Shown here one piece after another: positions 51,501 through 63,300 of a stretch of 64,000 nucleotides of DNA (within the stretch, counting starts at the first letter, position 1; every line of letters begins with the position of its first letter). The notes below the pieces were generated by a model, which was not told the DNA's origin, searched no databases, and saw only the letters and a list, made by a program, of their open reading frames with translations. Position numbers and translations under genes: made by a program. Origin of the DNA: Ziziphus jujuba (taxonomy: Eukaryota; Streptophyta; Magnoliopsida; Rosales; Rhamnaceae); NCBI RefSeq assembly GCF_031755915.1, contig NC_083384.1, positions 27,570,001 to 27,634,000 on the forward strand. Reading direction: 5' to 3'.

Positions 51501-51686
51501 AGCTGCATTGTCAGTTCTTGGACACAATTCTAAAAATACACAACGAAAAACTACCAGATCCGCCCCCAAAAACCCTTTAGCTTCTCCATGGAAAAAAAAA
51601 AAAAAATTACACAGAAATGCAAAAATGTAAAAACCCAAAAATTAAAAAAAAATTAAAAAAAAGGACTTACGAACCTGATGTGACAT
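42501..51686 (-). CDS. KIN14: Kinesin-14 with N-terminal calponin-homology domain
   Basis: Twenty-two coding exons (minus strand), ends: 51686-51671, 50553-50434, 50339-50182, 49984-49886, 49510-49312, 48371-48277, 47856-47773, 47641-47564, 47476-47384, 47284-47255, 46695-46354, 46271-46190, 46047-45952, 45868-45695, 45574-45468, 45387-45209, 45000-44836, 44747-44494, 44398-44235, 43684-43044, 42819-42707, 42568-42501; 1118 residues. Calponin-homology domain about 48-150; coiled coil about 270-470; neck then motor from [11 protein letters not shown] (498), P-loop GQTGSGKT (581-588), switch I NERSSRSH (698-705), switch II DLAGSE (731-736), motor end about 825; Ser-rich, Gln-Ala-repeat tail to 1118. 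The KIN14 neck upstream of a central motor predicts a microtubule motor, probably minus-end-directed, that may link actin and microtubules. Start: the first leader ATG (51686) joins in frame to a second ATG at 50545, which would give 1110 residues. One intron appears U12-type. Confidence 0.9.
45001..45208 (-). other. U12-type AT-AC intron within the kinesin motor domain
   Basis: Read on the minus strand the intron begins ATATCCTTTG, an exact match to the minor-spliceosome 5' site, and ends TTTTCCTTTAACTTGCACAC, which holds a U12-like branch site (TCCTTTAAC) about nine bases before a terminal AC. It is 208 nt. The flanking exons join in phase as AAA AG|A CTT GGG, giving QKRLGIWN, as expected in KIN14 motors. 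No nearby GT-AG pair restores the conserved motor sequence. Splice type is inferred from sequence alone. Confidence 0.85.
50685..51016. repeat. Two-copy tandem repeat in the first kinesin intron, 166-bp unit
   Basis: AAGTGTCCAGAAGCC at 50685 recurs as AAGTGTCCTGAAGCC at 50851. Both units contain ATTCTT-AATGGCTGTG, GGGATATTATAAGATC, a GATTCAA block, AGTGTTCAT and GGGGGGTATGCCCATATA. The copies differ by about one base in ten. Confidence 0.85.
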
Positions 51687-52100
51687 GCGAATCGCGAAAC
51701 TCCTCAGCGATGAAAATATCGCACTTGGAGGCTCGAGATCGAAAAAAGGGGGAATTTGAAATTTCCTGGGAAATATATTTGGAAATGCTGGAGAGAAAAC
51801 AACAGCAACAACAATAATAATAATAATAAACCCCCCAAGTTTTCTCAGCACCGATCCGTCAATAAAAAGTGAACAATTAAAAATAATAATAATAACAACA
51901 ACAATAATATTAAACAACAGAGCGAAAAAGCAATGTATTTTTCCTATTTTTAGTGGCCAAAATAAAATTCAGGTCCGAGATTTTAGAGAGAGAGAGAGAG
52001 ATTGAGAAGGACGGCCTTCTTGTCTCTCTGTGCCTTTTTTTTGTTTGTAGTTCGAGAAACACGAAACTTTGGGAAGTGGGATTCGAAATTTAAAAAATAA
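51687..52100 (-). promoter_or_regulatory. Kinesin 5' leader and proximal promoter
   Basis: On the minus strand, sequence with a CT-rich start (about 52005-51990) runs to the ATG at 51686. No earlier ATG is visible in it, although the frame is open upstream. (TTA/TTG)n microsatellites occur at about 51800-51830 and 51880-51910. The exact start site is unknown. Confidence 0.45.
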
Positions 52101-54878
52101 ATAAATAAATAATCAAAAAAAAGTTTTTTTTTTTTTCTCGTTTTTAAGCAATGGGATTGGTGGGGATTAATTATATTGATTTTGTTAATTTAATTAAAGT
52201 TTAATTATTATTATTATTTATTTATTATTTATTTATTGAAAATTAATAAATGAAGGTTTTTTTTTTTTTTTTTTTTGATTGGGTTCGTATCCGTGGAATC
52301 CACGATTTTGGGAGATAAGGGTTTTTCCCGCCCTGTAATATTTGTGTTTTTTGGGCTTTGTTCAGGATTTTGAATTAACAACCAGCCCTCCTCCTGCCGC
52401 GTGGAGACAAATTGATGAATAAAATTTTGATTTTTTTTTTTTAATATTCTTTATTAAATTAAAATAACAACTCTAAAGCGAGTGGTTTTGGTACGTGTAC
52501 GCGACCTCCTGTTACAGCGCGTCGTGTATTATTCCTTTTTGGGTTTTTTTTTTTTTTTCCTCTTCTTTTCTTTCTTTCTTAACGGGATTTAAAACCAGAC
52601 TGTTAGTTGGGATGCAGTTGGACTAGTGATATATATTATGATTTTTTGGTGTATTTGGACAACAAACAGAAAAAATACACTTTAATTGGTTAAACAGATA
52701 TTTAATAAAATATATATATGGATTTATTTAGTTAAATATTCGAGAAATAATTTTTTATTATTATTATTTTTTTGGGGGGGGGGGGGGGGGCTATTGGTTA
52801 GTTAATGAATAATCACATTTTTTATATTTTTTAAACAATCGTGAAGCGTTATTAAACTTTGTATATTTTTCATGTCTATGTTATTTTGTATTTCATAATA
52901 TAAAATATTAATATAATTACTCAAACTATTATATTTGCCCCAAAAAAATAAATTTCAAATATTCAAAATACACTTTCAAAAGTTATATTTTACTCACAAT
53001 GGATTTCTTCTTTTTAAAAATATAAATTTCTTTTTAGTAATTGCATATATACATATCATTTCAACTGAAAATAATAACTTTGCTAATATAATTATAGCCA
53101 CATCTTGCTTGCACCAAACAAAACATCTTTTATTTGAAACAATTATTTTTCATTTCAATTATTAAATTTTTAATCATTTATAACCCACCAAAAAAAAAAA
53201 TACCACTTAGAAAATGAAATATAATAATCAAAATTTTCAAAATGAATTATCAGGGGAATTTTGGTTGGCATATTAAATTTTAATAAATGGCTACTCAAAT
53301 GTTGAATTATAGAACACGATATGCCATTTTGATAATTTTTGGTGAGTGGGATACTCTGTTATATTGGAACAGATATTATGTCAAAATCTGAAATTGGCAT
53401 CTTCAATAAATATTGCGTAGAAGATACTATTTTACATATAGACACATTGTTTTAATGGAAAGGTATTTGATTATCTATAAATTAAGATTAATTAATAAAA
53501 CTTTATATAATAGCATGAATAATTTAGTAGTTCAACTTCAACTACAAAATCACATTTGGGCTCTTGACATCGATCAACAAAAAAAACAAAAAATAATAAT
53601 AATATTTGGTCTGCTGGCCATTTCCAATAGAGACACTGTCGTTTTGTTCCTTTCTTGGGACATGAAAACATCAAAAAGCATAATAACTAAGAGATTTTTT
53701 AAGGTAAAGAGTATATTTTCTATAATAAAAAATATTTTTTAAAATAATTAATAAAATTTAAAAATGCTCTGTAATATATTTTCTATTTAAATTTTTTATT
53801 TTTATTTTTTTATAAATATTTATTGTTTTATTTATAGTATATATTTTTTATATGAATTATCTATTTTTTTAAATATTATAATAGTAACATAGGAAATTAT
53901 ATTGTATTCAATTAAATAAATATAATATTAAAATAAATAATGGTTTTGGTTTTTTACATTTGAAAAGCTAAACTAACTTTTTATATAAAAAAAATTAAAA
54001 TAAAAAATTTATTAGAATTTTTTTTTTAAATGTTATCTCTTTAAAATAAAAAAAAATATCATATTTAAAAAATTCATTAAGAATGCTCTAAATCATAACT
54101 ACGTAAGAAAATAACTATAGAATAAAATACATTTTATCCTTGAATGTTAATGTGTTTAATATTTTATCATTTAATTATTAAAAATGATTATATTTTCATC
54201 TGATTTAGCATTTTTGTGTCGCTTTAGTCTAATTTATAAAGAGATATTAAAAGCCTAATAAAAATTTATACGTAAAGTTCACATGACCATTTTTTAAGGG
54301 CATTTAATGGAGTTGAAAGAAATTCATAAATCCATTTCTTACAAGCTTAATAGGTCGGGGAATAGAGCATAGGAGTTCTTTGAGCTTCCTTCTCTTATGA
54401 ATGTTTTTATGTTTTTCTTTTTAAAAATTGTATGAAATTTATTTTTGATTAAATCCACAGCCACCTAAAAGGTTTGAATTATTAATTTCTTTTTTCTATA
54501 TTACCCTAATGCTCAGAGGAAAACAAAATAGAAACTTGATCCGTTTCATTAGGAGTTGGAAACCTAACGGTTCAAATAGTTGTTTGTCTTTTTTAGAAGC
54601 TTGAATACTTTTTGATTTTTGGAGGCTCCTGATTTGGTCAATGGAATGTGTTGTTTAATTTTTAATTTTCTTGCATGTTTCCTTAACTGTAATTTTTTGG
54701 GTGTGCTGAATTTAAGGAAAACAAAAAAACTATAAGAAATTAAGGAAATAGTTTTAAAAAATTCCTAGGTAACAATATGTACTAAATTTTGTCATTAATT
54801 GTATACATGAATTTTGCTAATGTCTTGAGCAAGTATATATGACTATTGACTAATGTTGACTAATGTCTTAAGCAAACA

Positions 54879-54912
<34 letters not shown>

Positions 54913-55690
54913 ATTTTTAATAAAATATTATTGCCAATTTAATTTTTAAGACCATTTCGTTTGTCTGTAGTATTTTTATGAAAACTTTTATCTTAAGTAT
55001 TTGCATATTGCTTTAATATATATATATATATATATATATATGTCCATATTGTAATAAATATTTTATTTTCTTAATAACTTTTTATTATTTGATTTTTTTC
55101 TCCTTAAATCGGCTTTTGTTACTTGATTAAAAATAAGATTTTTTTTTTTAGTTTATTTATTTATTTCCTAAATGGTAACTTGTTTTTTTTGCTTGATATA
55201 TATTGAATATCTGTCTTATATCATTTCCCAATAATGCTTTTTTCTTATTTATTTTGGTTATAATGTTATCTTTTCCATATTTTACTTATTTACTTTGTTA
55301 TGCAGATCTTATTTAAATTAATACTCAACTTCTTTCACATCCAATTTTTGTTATGCTCATGAATTTATTTATTATTTTTACTGCTATCAATTTTTTTTAT
55401 TTTATTTTGAAGGCTAGTAAAGATGTTGCCCCAAAAGGAAATTTTGGTGGATTTTTCATTATATATACAGTATCTTAAAAAGAGGGTCTTACAGAAAAGA
55501 AAGAAAAAAAAAAAATCTTCGGTGTAATGGCCGTGAGCGGTGGTACGGTTTGGTAGTGTTAGGCCATCAATATCGCTTACCTTAAGTACTAATTATAGTT
55601 ATTGGTCTAGCAGGCTTAGTCTATTCCATATATATTTGGTTGTTTATTCATCAAGAAATTAATTTAGTTGGGCATTAAAGCAAGGAACAC
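52101..55690. other. AT-rich intergenic region
   Basis: Low-complexity sequence with poly-T runs (52258-52276, 52434-52443), a 17-G run at 52774-52790, and (AT)n tracts near 54888-54911 and 55016-55040. Open frames at 52935-53165 and 53413-53742 are AT-rich with no domain. No gene supported. Confidence 0.5.
52774..52790 (+). repeat. 17-G homopolymer
   Basis: Uninterrupted G run in AT-rich intergenic DNA about 0.7 kb upstream of the kinesin leader; could form a G-quadruplex on the plus strand. Confidence 0.75.
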
Positions 55691-56995
55691 CAATTAGCTA
55701 GAAAATAACAATCATATCTGAGGAATTGATGATGACTTTTCCTAAACATTAAAGGTATGAATCATATTAAATAATGACGTGGATTTATAAAAGTCGAATA
55801 TTATATCCACAAGGAAGGATCGTAATAATCACAATTTAACTTTATTTATGTACAAAAATAATATTCTAATTACTAAATTTTAATCTAATTCTAAACTCAG
55901 ATAGTAGGATACAAAAGTTAAAAAAAAAAAAAAAAAAACACAATGTAATGAAAATGGTAATATTATAATTTAAAGCTTTAAAGTATTGATCTCTCTCCTA
56001 TTTTTTTAATAATTGAACTTAGTTTGGATAATTACAATTGAATTTTGTTAGAAAATTTTAAATTATATTAATTAATTTTTCAAAATTGAATAGAATTATA
56101 AAAGGTATCTATCCATAAATTATAAGCTATACAGTTTCACAAAGATTACCACTTTTTATGAGAAGAATTCAATTTTAAAATTATACATTTGTAATATTTA
56201 AAGAATATTAAGTGTTATGTATGTGCAGAAGTTCAAATCAAGTCTGGTTGACTGATTTTGGTTATTTAGAATGCTCTTATTATCATGAAATCATTATATC
56301 TTGAGAGATGATTGTTATAAAACCGTCAACATTTAAGTACGGCAAGTTCATCTTAAGGATATAGAATTCAACTTTAATCTTTATATAATATTAGTTTTTT
56401 TTTTTTATAAACTCTACTCGTTTATATGGTAATTATTTTTATATTTTATATGTTATTTGAATAAAATTTAATCATATTCTGGCAACGCAAGCACTAGCAT
56501 CCCCTTTTACTAATTACCCAATCCTAATTAAACTTCCCAGCTCTAATTAGAACAAGGATTTTGTAATATCAGTGATACATCCATTAAATAACACTTTTTC
56601 AATGGAAAATTTATAGATCTACTCAATTCCTAATTAATTTTACAATCTAATTACGTATATTATAACAATTAAATCAAGGAAACAAAAGCAATTTGTAAAA
56701 GAATTGTGTAAATCAAGTGCCCAATTTACTTAATTAGGCCTTTTTAGCTTTAATTGTTCTATCTAACCATTACCCATACAATTTCTTAATTGCAACAGGC
56801 ATAATAACATTAATTACAAGAAATATATAAGAAAATAATAGAATTTCACAACAATAATCAACTTAACATTCAATTATAATCCAAATAAAAAGTTTCATGG
56901 ACATCATAGATAATCAATCTAGCAATCCATGTACAAAATATAAACCAAATCTAAAATAAAATATATATTATCATTAAAGCTATGTCAAATACACA

Positions 56996-57041
<46 letters not shown>

Positions 57042-57890
57042 TAATACAATTTAGAGAGATTAAGAAATAGAGAAAAACCAAAAGGTTGGAAGAAATAGGA
57101 GATGATTCCCTTTAATTCTTCAATCTTCTTCCAAACTAATATCTCTCTCTCTCTCTAAATTGGGTGTTGCTCTCTAGATTCTTCACTAAGCTCTTTAACT
57201 AAAATTTGTCTCTCAAATGTGGCCTTCCCAAACTCTAGCCCACATTTTCATATATATATATATATATATATAAGCCATCCAGATAAAATCCTCCTAAGAT
57301 GATCTCTACGATCCTAGTTTTTGTGTTAAATTCAATATTTAAACCAAGATTAAAAAGTCATAGATGTGCATATGATTCTCATATGTTTGTTTTAAATGAG
57401 ATCACAAAATTTGCACATACAAATCTCTACACTAAGGCATATGTTCTCACCAAAGCTCCATTTTAACTAAAATCAAAGAAGTCAAAATTAAAAGAAAGAC
57501 ACTTAACAGTCAACATTTAAGCTTGAAAACAAGAGAATGTCATGGAAAGCTCATGTTGTTCACCGTTTGTGGTGTGATAGTACTGGTGGCGTGTGATGGC
57601 TTGCATTGGCGTGTTAGGCTAGCTTTTAGCATGTTGGCAACTTATTAGCACATTTTGGTGCCTAGCTTGGATGCTATGACCAAATGTTGCTTCCAAATTT
57701 GAATCTCAATCTGCAATTACTCTTAAAAGCTTCTAAAAGTCAAGATTTTACATTGATTTCCAAATAAAAGCCAACCTATACAATCACTCAAAACAATATC
57801 AAATAACCATTAAATGCTTAACTTTTCTGCAAATAATGAAGCTTTTAAAAACTAAATAAGTGAAAATTTTGCCCACTTATTAGGAATCCA
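55691..57890. mobile_element. Possible non-coding remains of a retrotransposon
   Basis: The style of sequence (TATCCACAAGGAAGGATCG near 55806, long A+T tracts, a TTACTAATTACCCAATCC block near 56508, and a GC-richer stretch with CACCGTTTGTGG near 57560) resembles untranslated parts of plant LTR elements that I have seen. No reverse transcriptase, integrase, primer-binding site or paired LTRs can be shown. (AT)n at about 57001-57040 and 57250-57272. This is an impression, not a proven element. Confidence 0.25.
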
Positions 57891-57897
57891 TCATTTG

Positions 57898-58306
57898 CTT
57901 GGTTTTACAAGGCACGGATTAATGCAGTGAAGGCGGTGGAAGCAAGAAAAAGAAAGGCTCCTATTGAGAAGGTGGTATCTACTTGCTCCTTAACCTTAAA
58001 AAATCAAAACAAGTGAGTAATTGTATAGTTTTATTGAAGTTTTTATTGTTACATACAATTGAATCCTGATACTAAATAAATTTGACATACAGAAGCTTAA
58101 GGCTAATAGAAGATTCAAATTCTTCTTTTGATATGAAGAATTTATAAAACTATCGAGGTATAATACTGCCTGCTGTGTTTGTTTGTAATTCTCTCTTGCT
58201 TTATTTTTCATTTAAAAAGTTATTGATATATTTTACAGAGTGTTGAAGTTGAAGCAACGAGAATTGAGAATGCAATAGATATCTCTCAGCTTCATAAATT
58301 GAAGGT
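57898..58306 (+). pseudogene. Possible two-exon gene fragment, family unknown
   Basis: At about 57898-57971 one frame reads AWFYKARINAVKAVEARKRK followed by APIEK and a GT (GTGGTATCT). At 58239 an acceptor (ATATATTTTACAG) is followed by SVEVEATRIENAIDISQLHK and another GT at 58303. Both pieces have codon use and helical, charged composition unlike the AT-rich flanks, and both end at possible splice donors. No start, no stop in context and no further exons were found, so this is at best a captured or decayed fragment. I do not recognise the parent gene. Confidence 0.35.
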
Positions 58307-58431
58307 TCCAACCAATTCTACCAATTTGAAAAAATAAAAAATAAAAAAATTATATTTTATTTAAATTTCAATTTTTTTCAACAGTGATGTGCAATAACAT
58401 TATTTTTATTTTATTTTTTTTATTTTATGAC

Positions 58432-58720
58432 TGCATCTTCTAATGTGCTGCATAACTTAAAATGTACCTTGCATTTTATGGCATGGACTATATATCAGTT
58501 TTTATTTTAATTGAAAATTTTTTCAATAGTGGTGTGGAATAACCATTTTCTTTATGACATGGACTATATTTCAGTTTTTGTTTTAACGGCAAAAATTTTC
58601 AGTAGTATTGTGCAATAATCATTTCTTTTATGATCGCATCTTCTAATGTGCTGCATAACTTAAAATGCATCTTACACCTTTTTTCTTTATGGCATGGACC
58701 ATATATCATTTGGTCATCGT
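58432..58720. repeat. Degenerate tandem repeat with ATGGCATGGACTATAT motif
   Basis: GCATCTTCTAATGTGCTGCA occurs at about 58432 and 58634 (offset about 202), and TTTATGGCATGGACTATATATC-like motifs occur three times (about 58476, 58552, 58692). Confidence 0.7.
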
Positions 58721-58773
58721 TTTATGAAAGTGGACAAGCTTAAGGAGGTAAATCATCATTAATTTACTATTTT

Positions 58774-59476
58774 AGTTCTCTAATAAAAGAATAAGTTGAA
58801 ATGACATGGAATAAGTGCACATAAAAAAATTTGGTATTTTTACATCCAAGGCAGATGTTGATTCTTTTTTATTTATATATGTAAATTTCTCAAAGAAAAA
58901 ATTATAATATGACTTGAGCTTATTCACAAAAATTAAACACCCTGACTTGTGAATTGTGGACCAAAACAATGTGGTGTGCAAGTAGTCTCTCCCTTTTTTA
59001 ACAATTTTAGTTCTTTAATGAAAGTAAAAAATGAAATGACAGGGAATAAGTGCCGATTCAAGTTTTTTATATTTTTACACACTCAAAGTAGATGTTGATT
59101 CTTGTTATTTAAATTTGTAAATTCTTTTAAAAAAAGTTTACAAAATGGCTCGAGTTTATTCAAAAATACTAAGCAAACCTGACTTGTGAATTGTGAACTA
59201 AAATAACTGAGCAAATAGCTCTCTCTCCCTCTTAACAATTTTAGTTCTCTAAATAGAAAAAATGTTGAAATGAAAGAGAAGAAGTGCACATTAAAAAAAT
59301 TTGATATTTTTACACCCAAGAAAGATGTTGACTCTTATGATTTATATTTGTAAATCCTTGTAAGGAAAGTTCATAATATAACTTAAGTTTAATTATAAAT
59401 ACTAAACAGAGCTAACTTGTGAATTGTGTACCAAAACAGTCATGTTGAGCAATAGTACTTGCTTAGAAATGTATGT
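58774..59476. repeat. Three-copy tandem repeat, about 235-bp unit
   Basis: Unit markers AGTTCTCTAATAAAA (58774), AGTTCTTTAATGAAA (59009) and AGTTCTCTAAATAGA (59243) each precede a block with AAATGA or AAATGAAAG, GAATAAGTGC or GAAGAAGTGC, TTTTTACA, AGATGTTGA-TCTT and CTTGTGAATTGTG. Spacings are 235 and 234 bp. Short frames predicted here on the minus strand simply follow the repeat. Confidence 0.88.
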
Positions 59477-59568
59477 GGTGTGCATTGTGCAAGAATGGAA
59501 TTTCTTTATGGATGACCTTTTTCAGTAAATAATATTCAGCATTGGGTTTTTCTTCATTTTTGTAAGGG

Positions 59569-59632
59569 CATAGATGCTATTAAGCTTCTCTTACATTTAT
59601 CATAGATGCTATTAAGCTTCTCTTGCATTTAT
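59569..59632. repeat. Short tandem repeat, 32-bp unit, two copies
   Basis: CATAGATGCTATTAAGCTTC at 59569 is repeated at 59601 and followed each time by TCTT-CATTTAT. Confidence 0.9.
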
Positions 59633-60262
59633 ACTTTTTTGTTTCCACTGCATAGAATATTTTTAACTTTGAGAATAAAGACTGGATCACTGCTAATAAA
59701 AAGAAATTCCCTAATGTTTTTAAGCTATTATGACGTATTTTAGATTGATTTTGATGTTTGGAATCCATAAAATATGAGAGTAACTTAATAACCAAATCAA
59801 TTTCATTTAATAATTATACATAATCAATAAGAATTTATTCATAATTAACATCATAATTTATATAAAGTTTATAATAATATTAGGTCGGCCCATATATTTT
59901 AAAAGCACAGAATATGATAAAGCGTTAAGATTTCTATTTTTTAATTATTATTATTTTCAAATTAACGTTGGGGAGCGTATAAAGGCAATATTCTATTGTA
60001 ATGAAATAATAACAGTCAAATAAAAAAAGTTACCGTTTAGTGTTTACTGATTAAAAATAAAAAAAATAAAAAATAAAAAAATCAAGCGCCTATGACTCCC
60101 GTGTACTAATACCACCGTGGATGATCGACGGCAGTCATCTAATCACAAGAAGAATAAAAAAAAAACAAAAGAACCATCCAATCAGGGCCTTCCATCTGCT
60201 AACGTATTCTCCAAACTGTTTCTGTTTCCATTTTTTATTTTCATTGTTTTTATTTTAATATT
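59633..60262. other. Upstream region of the tyrosyl-tRNA synthetase gene
   Basis: AT-rich; AAAAAATAAAAAATAAAAAA near 60059; no gene. The last part forms the promoter of the synthetase. Confidence 0.45.
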
Positions 60263-60270
60263 TATATAAA
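60263..60270 (+). promoter_or_regulatory. TATA box of the tyrosyl-tRNA synthetase gene
   Basis: TATATAAA followed by a GC-richer stretch (GCAAACGCAAAGCGTCGC), 111 bp before the ATG at 60381. This predicts transcription start near 60,295 and a leader of about 85 nt. Confidence 0.65.
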
Positions 60271-60380
60271 GCAAACGCAAAGCGTCGCTTTCAATCGTTT
60301 TTTTTTTTTTTTTTAAAAACAAAACCCTAGTCAGAGGGAGTCACAAGAGCTCTGCGAAAGCTATTTCCTTGAGCGCTCCA

Positions 60381-63300
60381 ATGGCGACGGAAGCACCAGA
60401 TCAGACCCCAACCGAAGCAGTGGAATCGCTGTCCATTTCCAATTCACAGACGGAAGAGGAACCTTCGAGCTCCTCTAATCGATCAAATCTGTAAGTATAT
60501 ATACATATATCGCCATCTCTAAAGATGAACAAATTATTATTTTAATATAATATGTGTGTGAGACATAATAATTGAATTTTGTGTATTTTATGTGTTTGTG
60601 ATTTTGGGGGCAGAATGAGTTTGGAGGAGAAATACCAGATTGTGAGGAGCATAGGAGAGGAGTGCATCCAAGAGGATGAGCTTCTGAATCTTCTGGAGAA
60701 AAAGCCTGAGCCCGTCTGCTACGATGGATTCGAACCCTCTGGTCGAATGCACATCGCTCAGGTATTGTTGAGCTTCCTTGTTTTTTATTTTTTTGTTTTT
60801 TTATTTTTTTGGGGCGTATCTTGGCTTTTGAAAAATTTGTTAGATTGCTTAAAAGAGTTGGAAGCCATGGGAGAAAAAAAATATTTGTTGTGATGGGCTA
60901 CTAGCGAATCACCCAAGCAATCGGAAATGGTTATTGGCTCTTTCTGCTTGCTTTACCTACAAGTTTTGGTTGTTGCTTTCATAGTTGTTTTACTTTGTGG
61001 TTAGACTCTCCACTGGTTTGTTTTCGGGCTGCAGATTCCCTCTATTGTACTGTGAACTTCTTGAACGTGGCGATTTCCACTGGTTTTACATGAGGAGTAA
61101 TTAAGATTTCAATTTTAAAGCTTCTATCAAATAAAGTATTTAAATTATTTCTGGTTGTTGCGCTTGTTTTTACAGTATAAAGCTTAGTGCATGCATTTAT
61201 TACCCTTGGGCAGGGAGTTTTGAAGGCCATAAATGTAAATAAGTTGACATCTGCCGGGTGCAGAGTGAAAATATGGATTGCAGATTGGTTTGCTCAGCTG
61301 AACAATAAAATGGGAGGTGACCTAAAGAAAATTGAAGTTGTGGGCCGCTACTTCATTGAGATTTGGAAAGCTGCTGGGATGGACCTAGAAGGGGGCAAAG
61401 TTGAGTTTTTATGGTCGTCAAAGGAGATCAATTCAAGAGCACATGAGTACTGGCCCCTTGTAATGGATATAGCTCGTAGGAATAAACTTCCGAGGATAAT
61501 GAGGTGAATTTAAGTCTGATTGTTTTAGTTGGTATAATATATGGTGATGAATTTGGACTCATAATGTTTGTTTCTGGTTCCAGATGCTGTCAAATTATGG
61601 GACGAAGTGAGCAAGATGAGCTGACTGCAGCCCAAATTCTCTACCCATGCATGCAATGTGCTGATATATTCTTCCTGAAGGTGCTTGCTTTTTATTTTAT
61701 TTTTTCTAGCTATTTAGCTATGTTTTATCCTTTTTTGTGGCTAAGATTCCTTCTCTTGGTACTGACTATATCTTGCAATGCATTATTTGCTTGACCATTG
61801 TATGGAGTTTAGCGAACAGGCAGTATGTGGTTAATCTGCTTATAGTTGGTGCTAGCCTATTTCAGTTTTTACACCTCTTATTTAAGGTTTCATTTCAGTG
61901 CGAATTTTTAAGTCATAAAAGTGGGAAGAGAAACCACATATGCTAGGTGGTGGGCTGTTCCTATGACATTTCTGATAAAGTGGACTTGTAAACTTCTGTG
62001 TAATTGACATAGAAAGAATGAAGAGTATCTTACAATTTTAGAACAACCAGTAATTGTGGAGAAGCTAATTTTAGAGTAGATGGCAATCTGTTGGCACTTG
62101 GTACACATGTGATGTTCCCATAATTTGCTTATTTATTTTTGTATTCTTTTGCCTGCATTGCTTATGCCCAAATATGCCTCTGCCTCTTTAAGCCTGACAA
62201 CCAACCTCTCAGTGGTGGTTAGATGAAAAGTCTGGTAACCTTTTCATTTTGATGCCCAGTAGAAGTATGAAGTTGGTGCTATGGAAATGTCACTAGTGCA
62301 AGTATTGAGAAAATATCTTTATGGAATGCGATTTTGATTTAGTCTATCAGGACAGATTTCTGATTAGGTCTTTTACTCTTGAACATTGTCTATTGATATG
62401 TTATTTCAAAAGTTGTCTAGTGCATTTACCAAAAATTAATTGTTCATTACATTGGTTTGTCCTAGGTATAACTGTGGCCTAATTTGAGTTCCCTTTTAAA
62501 TTAGGCGGACATCTGCCAATTAGGAATGGACCAGCGGAAAGTTAATGTACTTGCAAGAGAGTATTGTGATGACATTAAGAGGAAGAACAAGCCTATTATC
62601 CTGTCTCACCGTATTATCCTAACCTCCCTATTCTTGCAATTTCAGTGTCTTATAATTTTTGCCTACGTATGTTGAAGTCTATGCTTACATGGTGTTTGTT
62701 CCTTTTCTTGATTGATGATTTGTAGACATGTTACCTGGTTTGCAACAAGGGCAGGAGAAGATGTCCAAAAGTGATCCTTCGTCCTCCATTTTTATGGAAG
62801 ATGATGAGGTGGGTTCAATTTCAATGGAATTAATATTGTAATTTTGGGAAGGGGACGGATTTAAATTAAACTTATTCTCAAAATCCTAATTCTTATCAAT
62901 GTTTTAGGCCGAAGTGAATTTGAAGATTAAGAAAGCTTACTGCCCTCCGAAGGTTGTGGAAGGGAATCCATGCTTGGAGTACATAAAGCACCTTGTTCTA
63001 CCTTGGTTTAAACAATTTGTTGTAGAGCGCAGTGCAGATAACGGTGGAGATAAGTAAAGTTTTATGAACCTTTAGGACCTACTCTTTACTGATTCATCTT
63101 ATTGATGGAAGAATTTTGACATGTTCTCCCGATTGAAATTAGTGGAATTGCTTGACCTGCCTTTTCCCATGGATCCTTAAAACTATAATTGTTCATTTTG
63201 TCCCTCTTATCTCATTCAGGACCTTCAGAAGCTTTGAAGAATTGATTGCTGACTATGAAAGTGGGGAGCTACATCCAGCTGACCTCAAACCGGCTTTATC

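Noticed and set aside
55691..57890. A complete LTR retrotransposon
   Set aside because: No protein domains or paired terminal repeats could be shown; kept only as a low-confidence relic.
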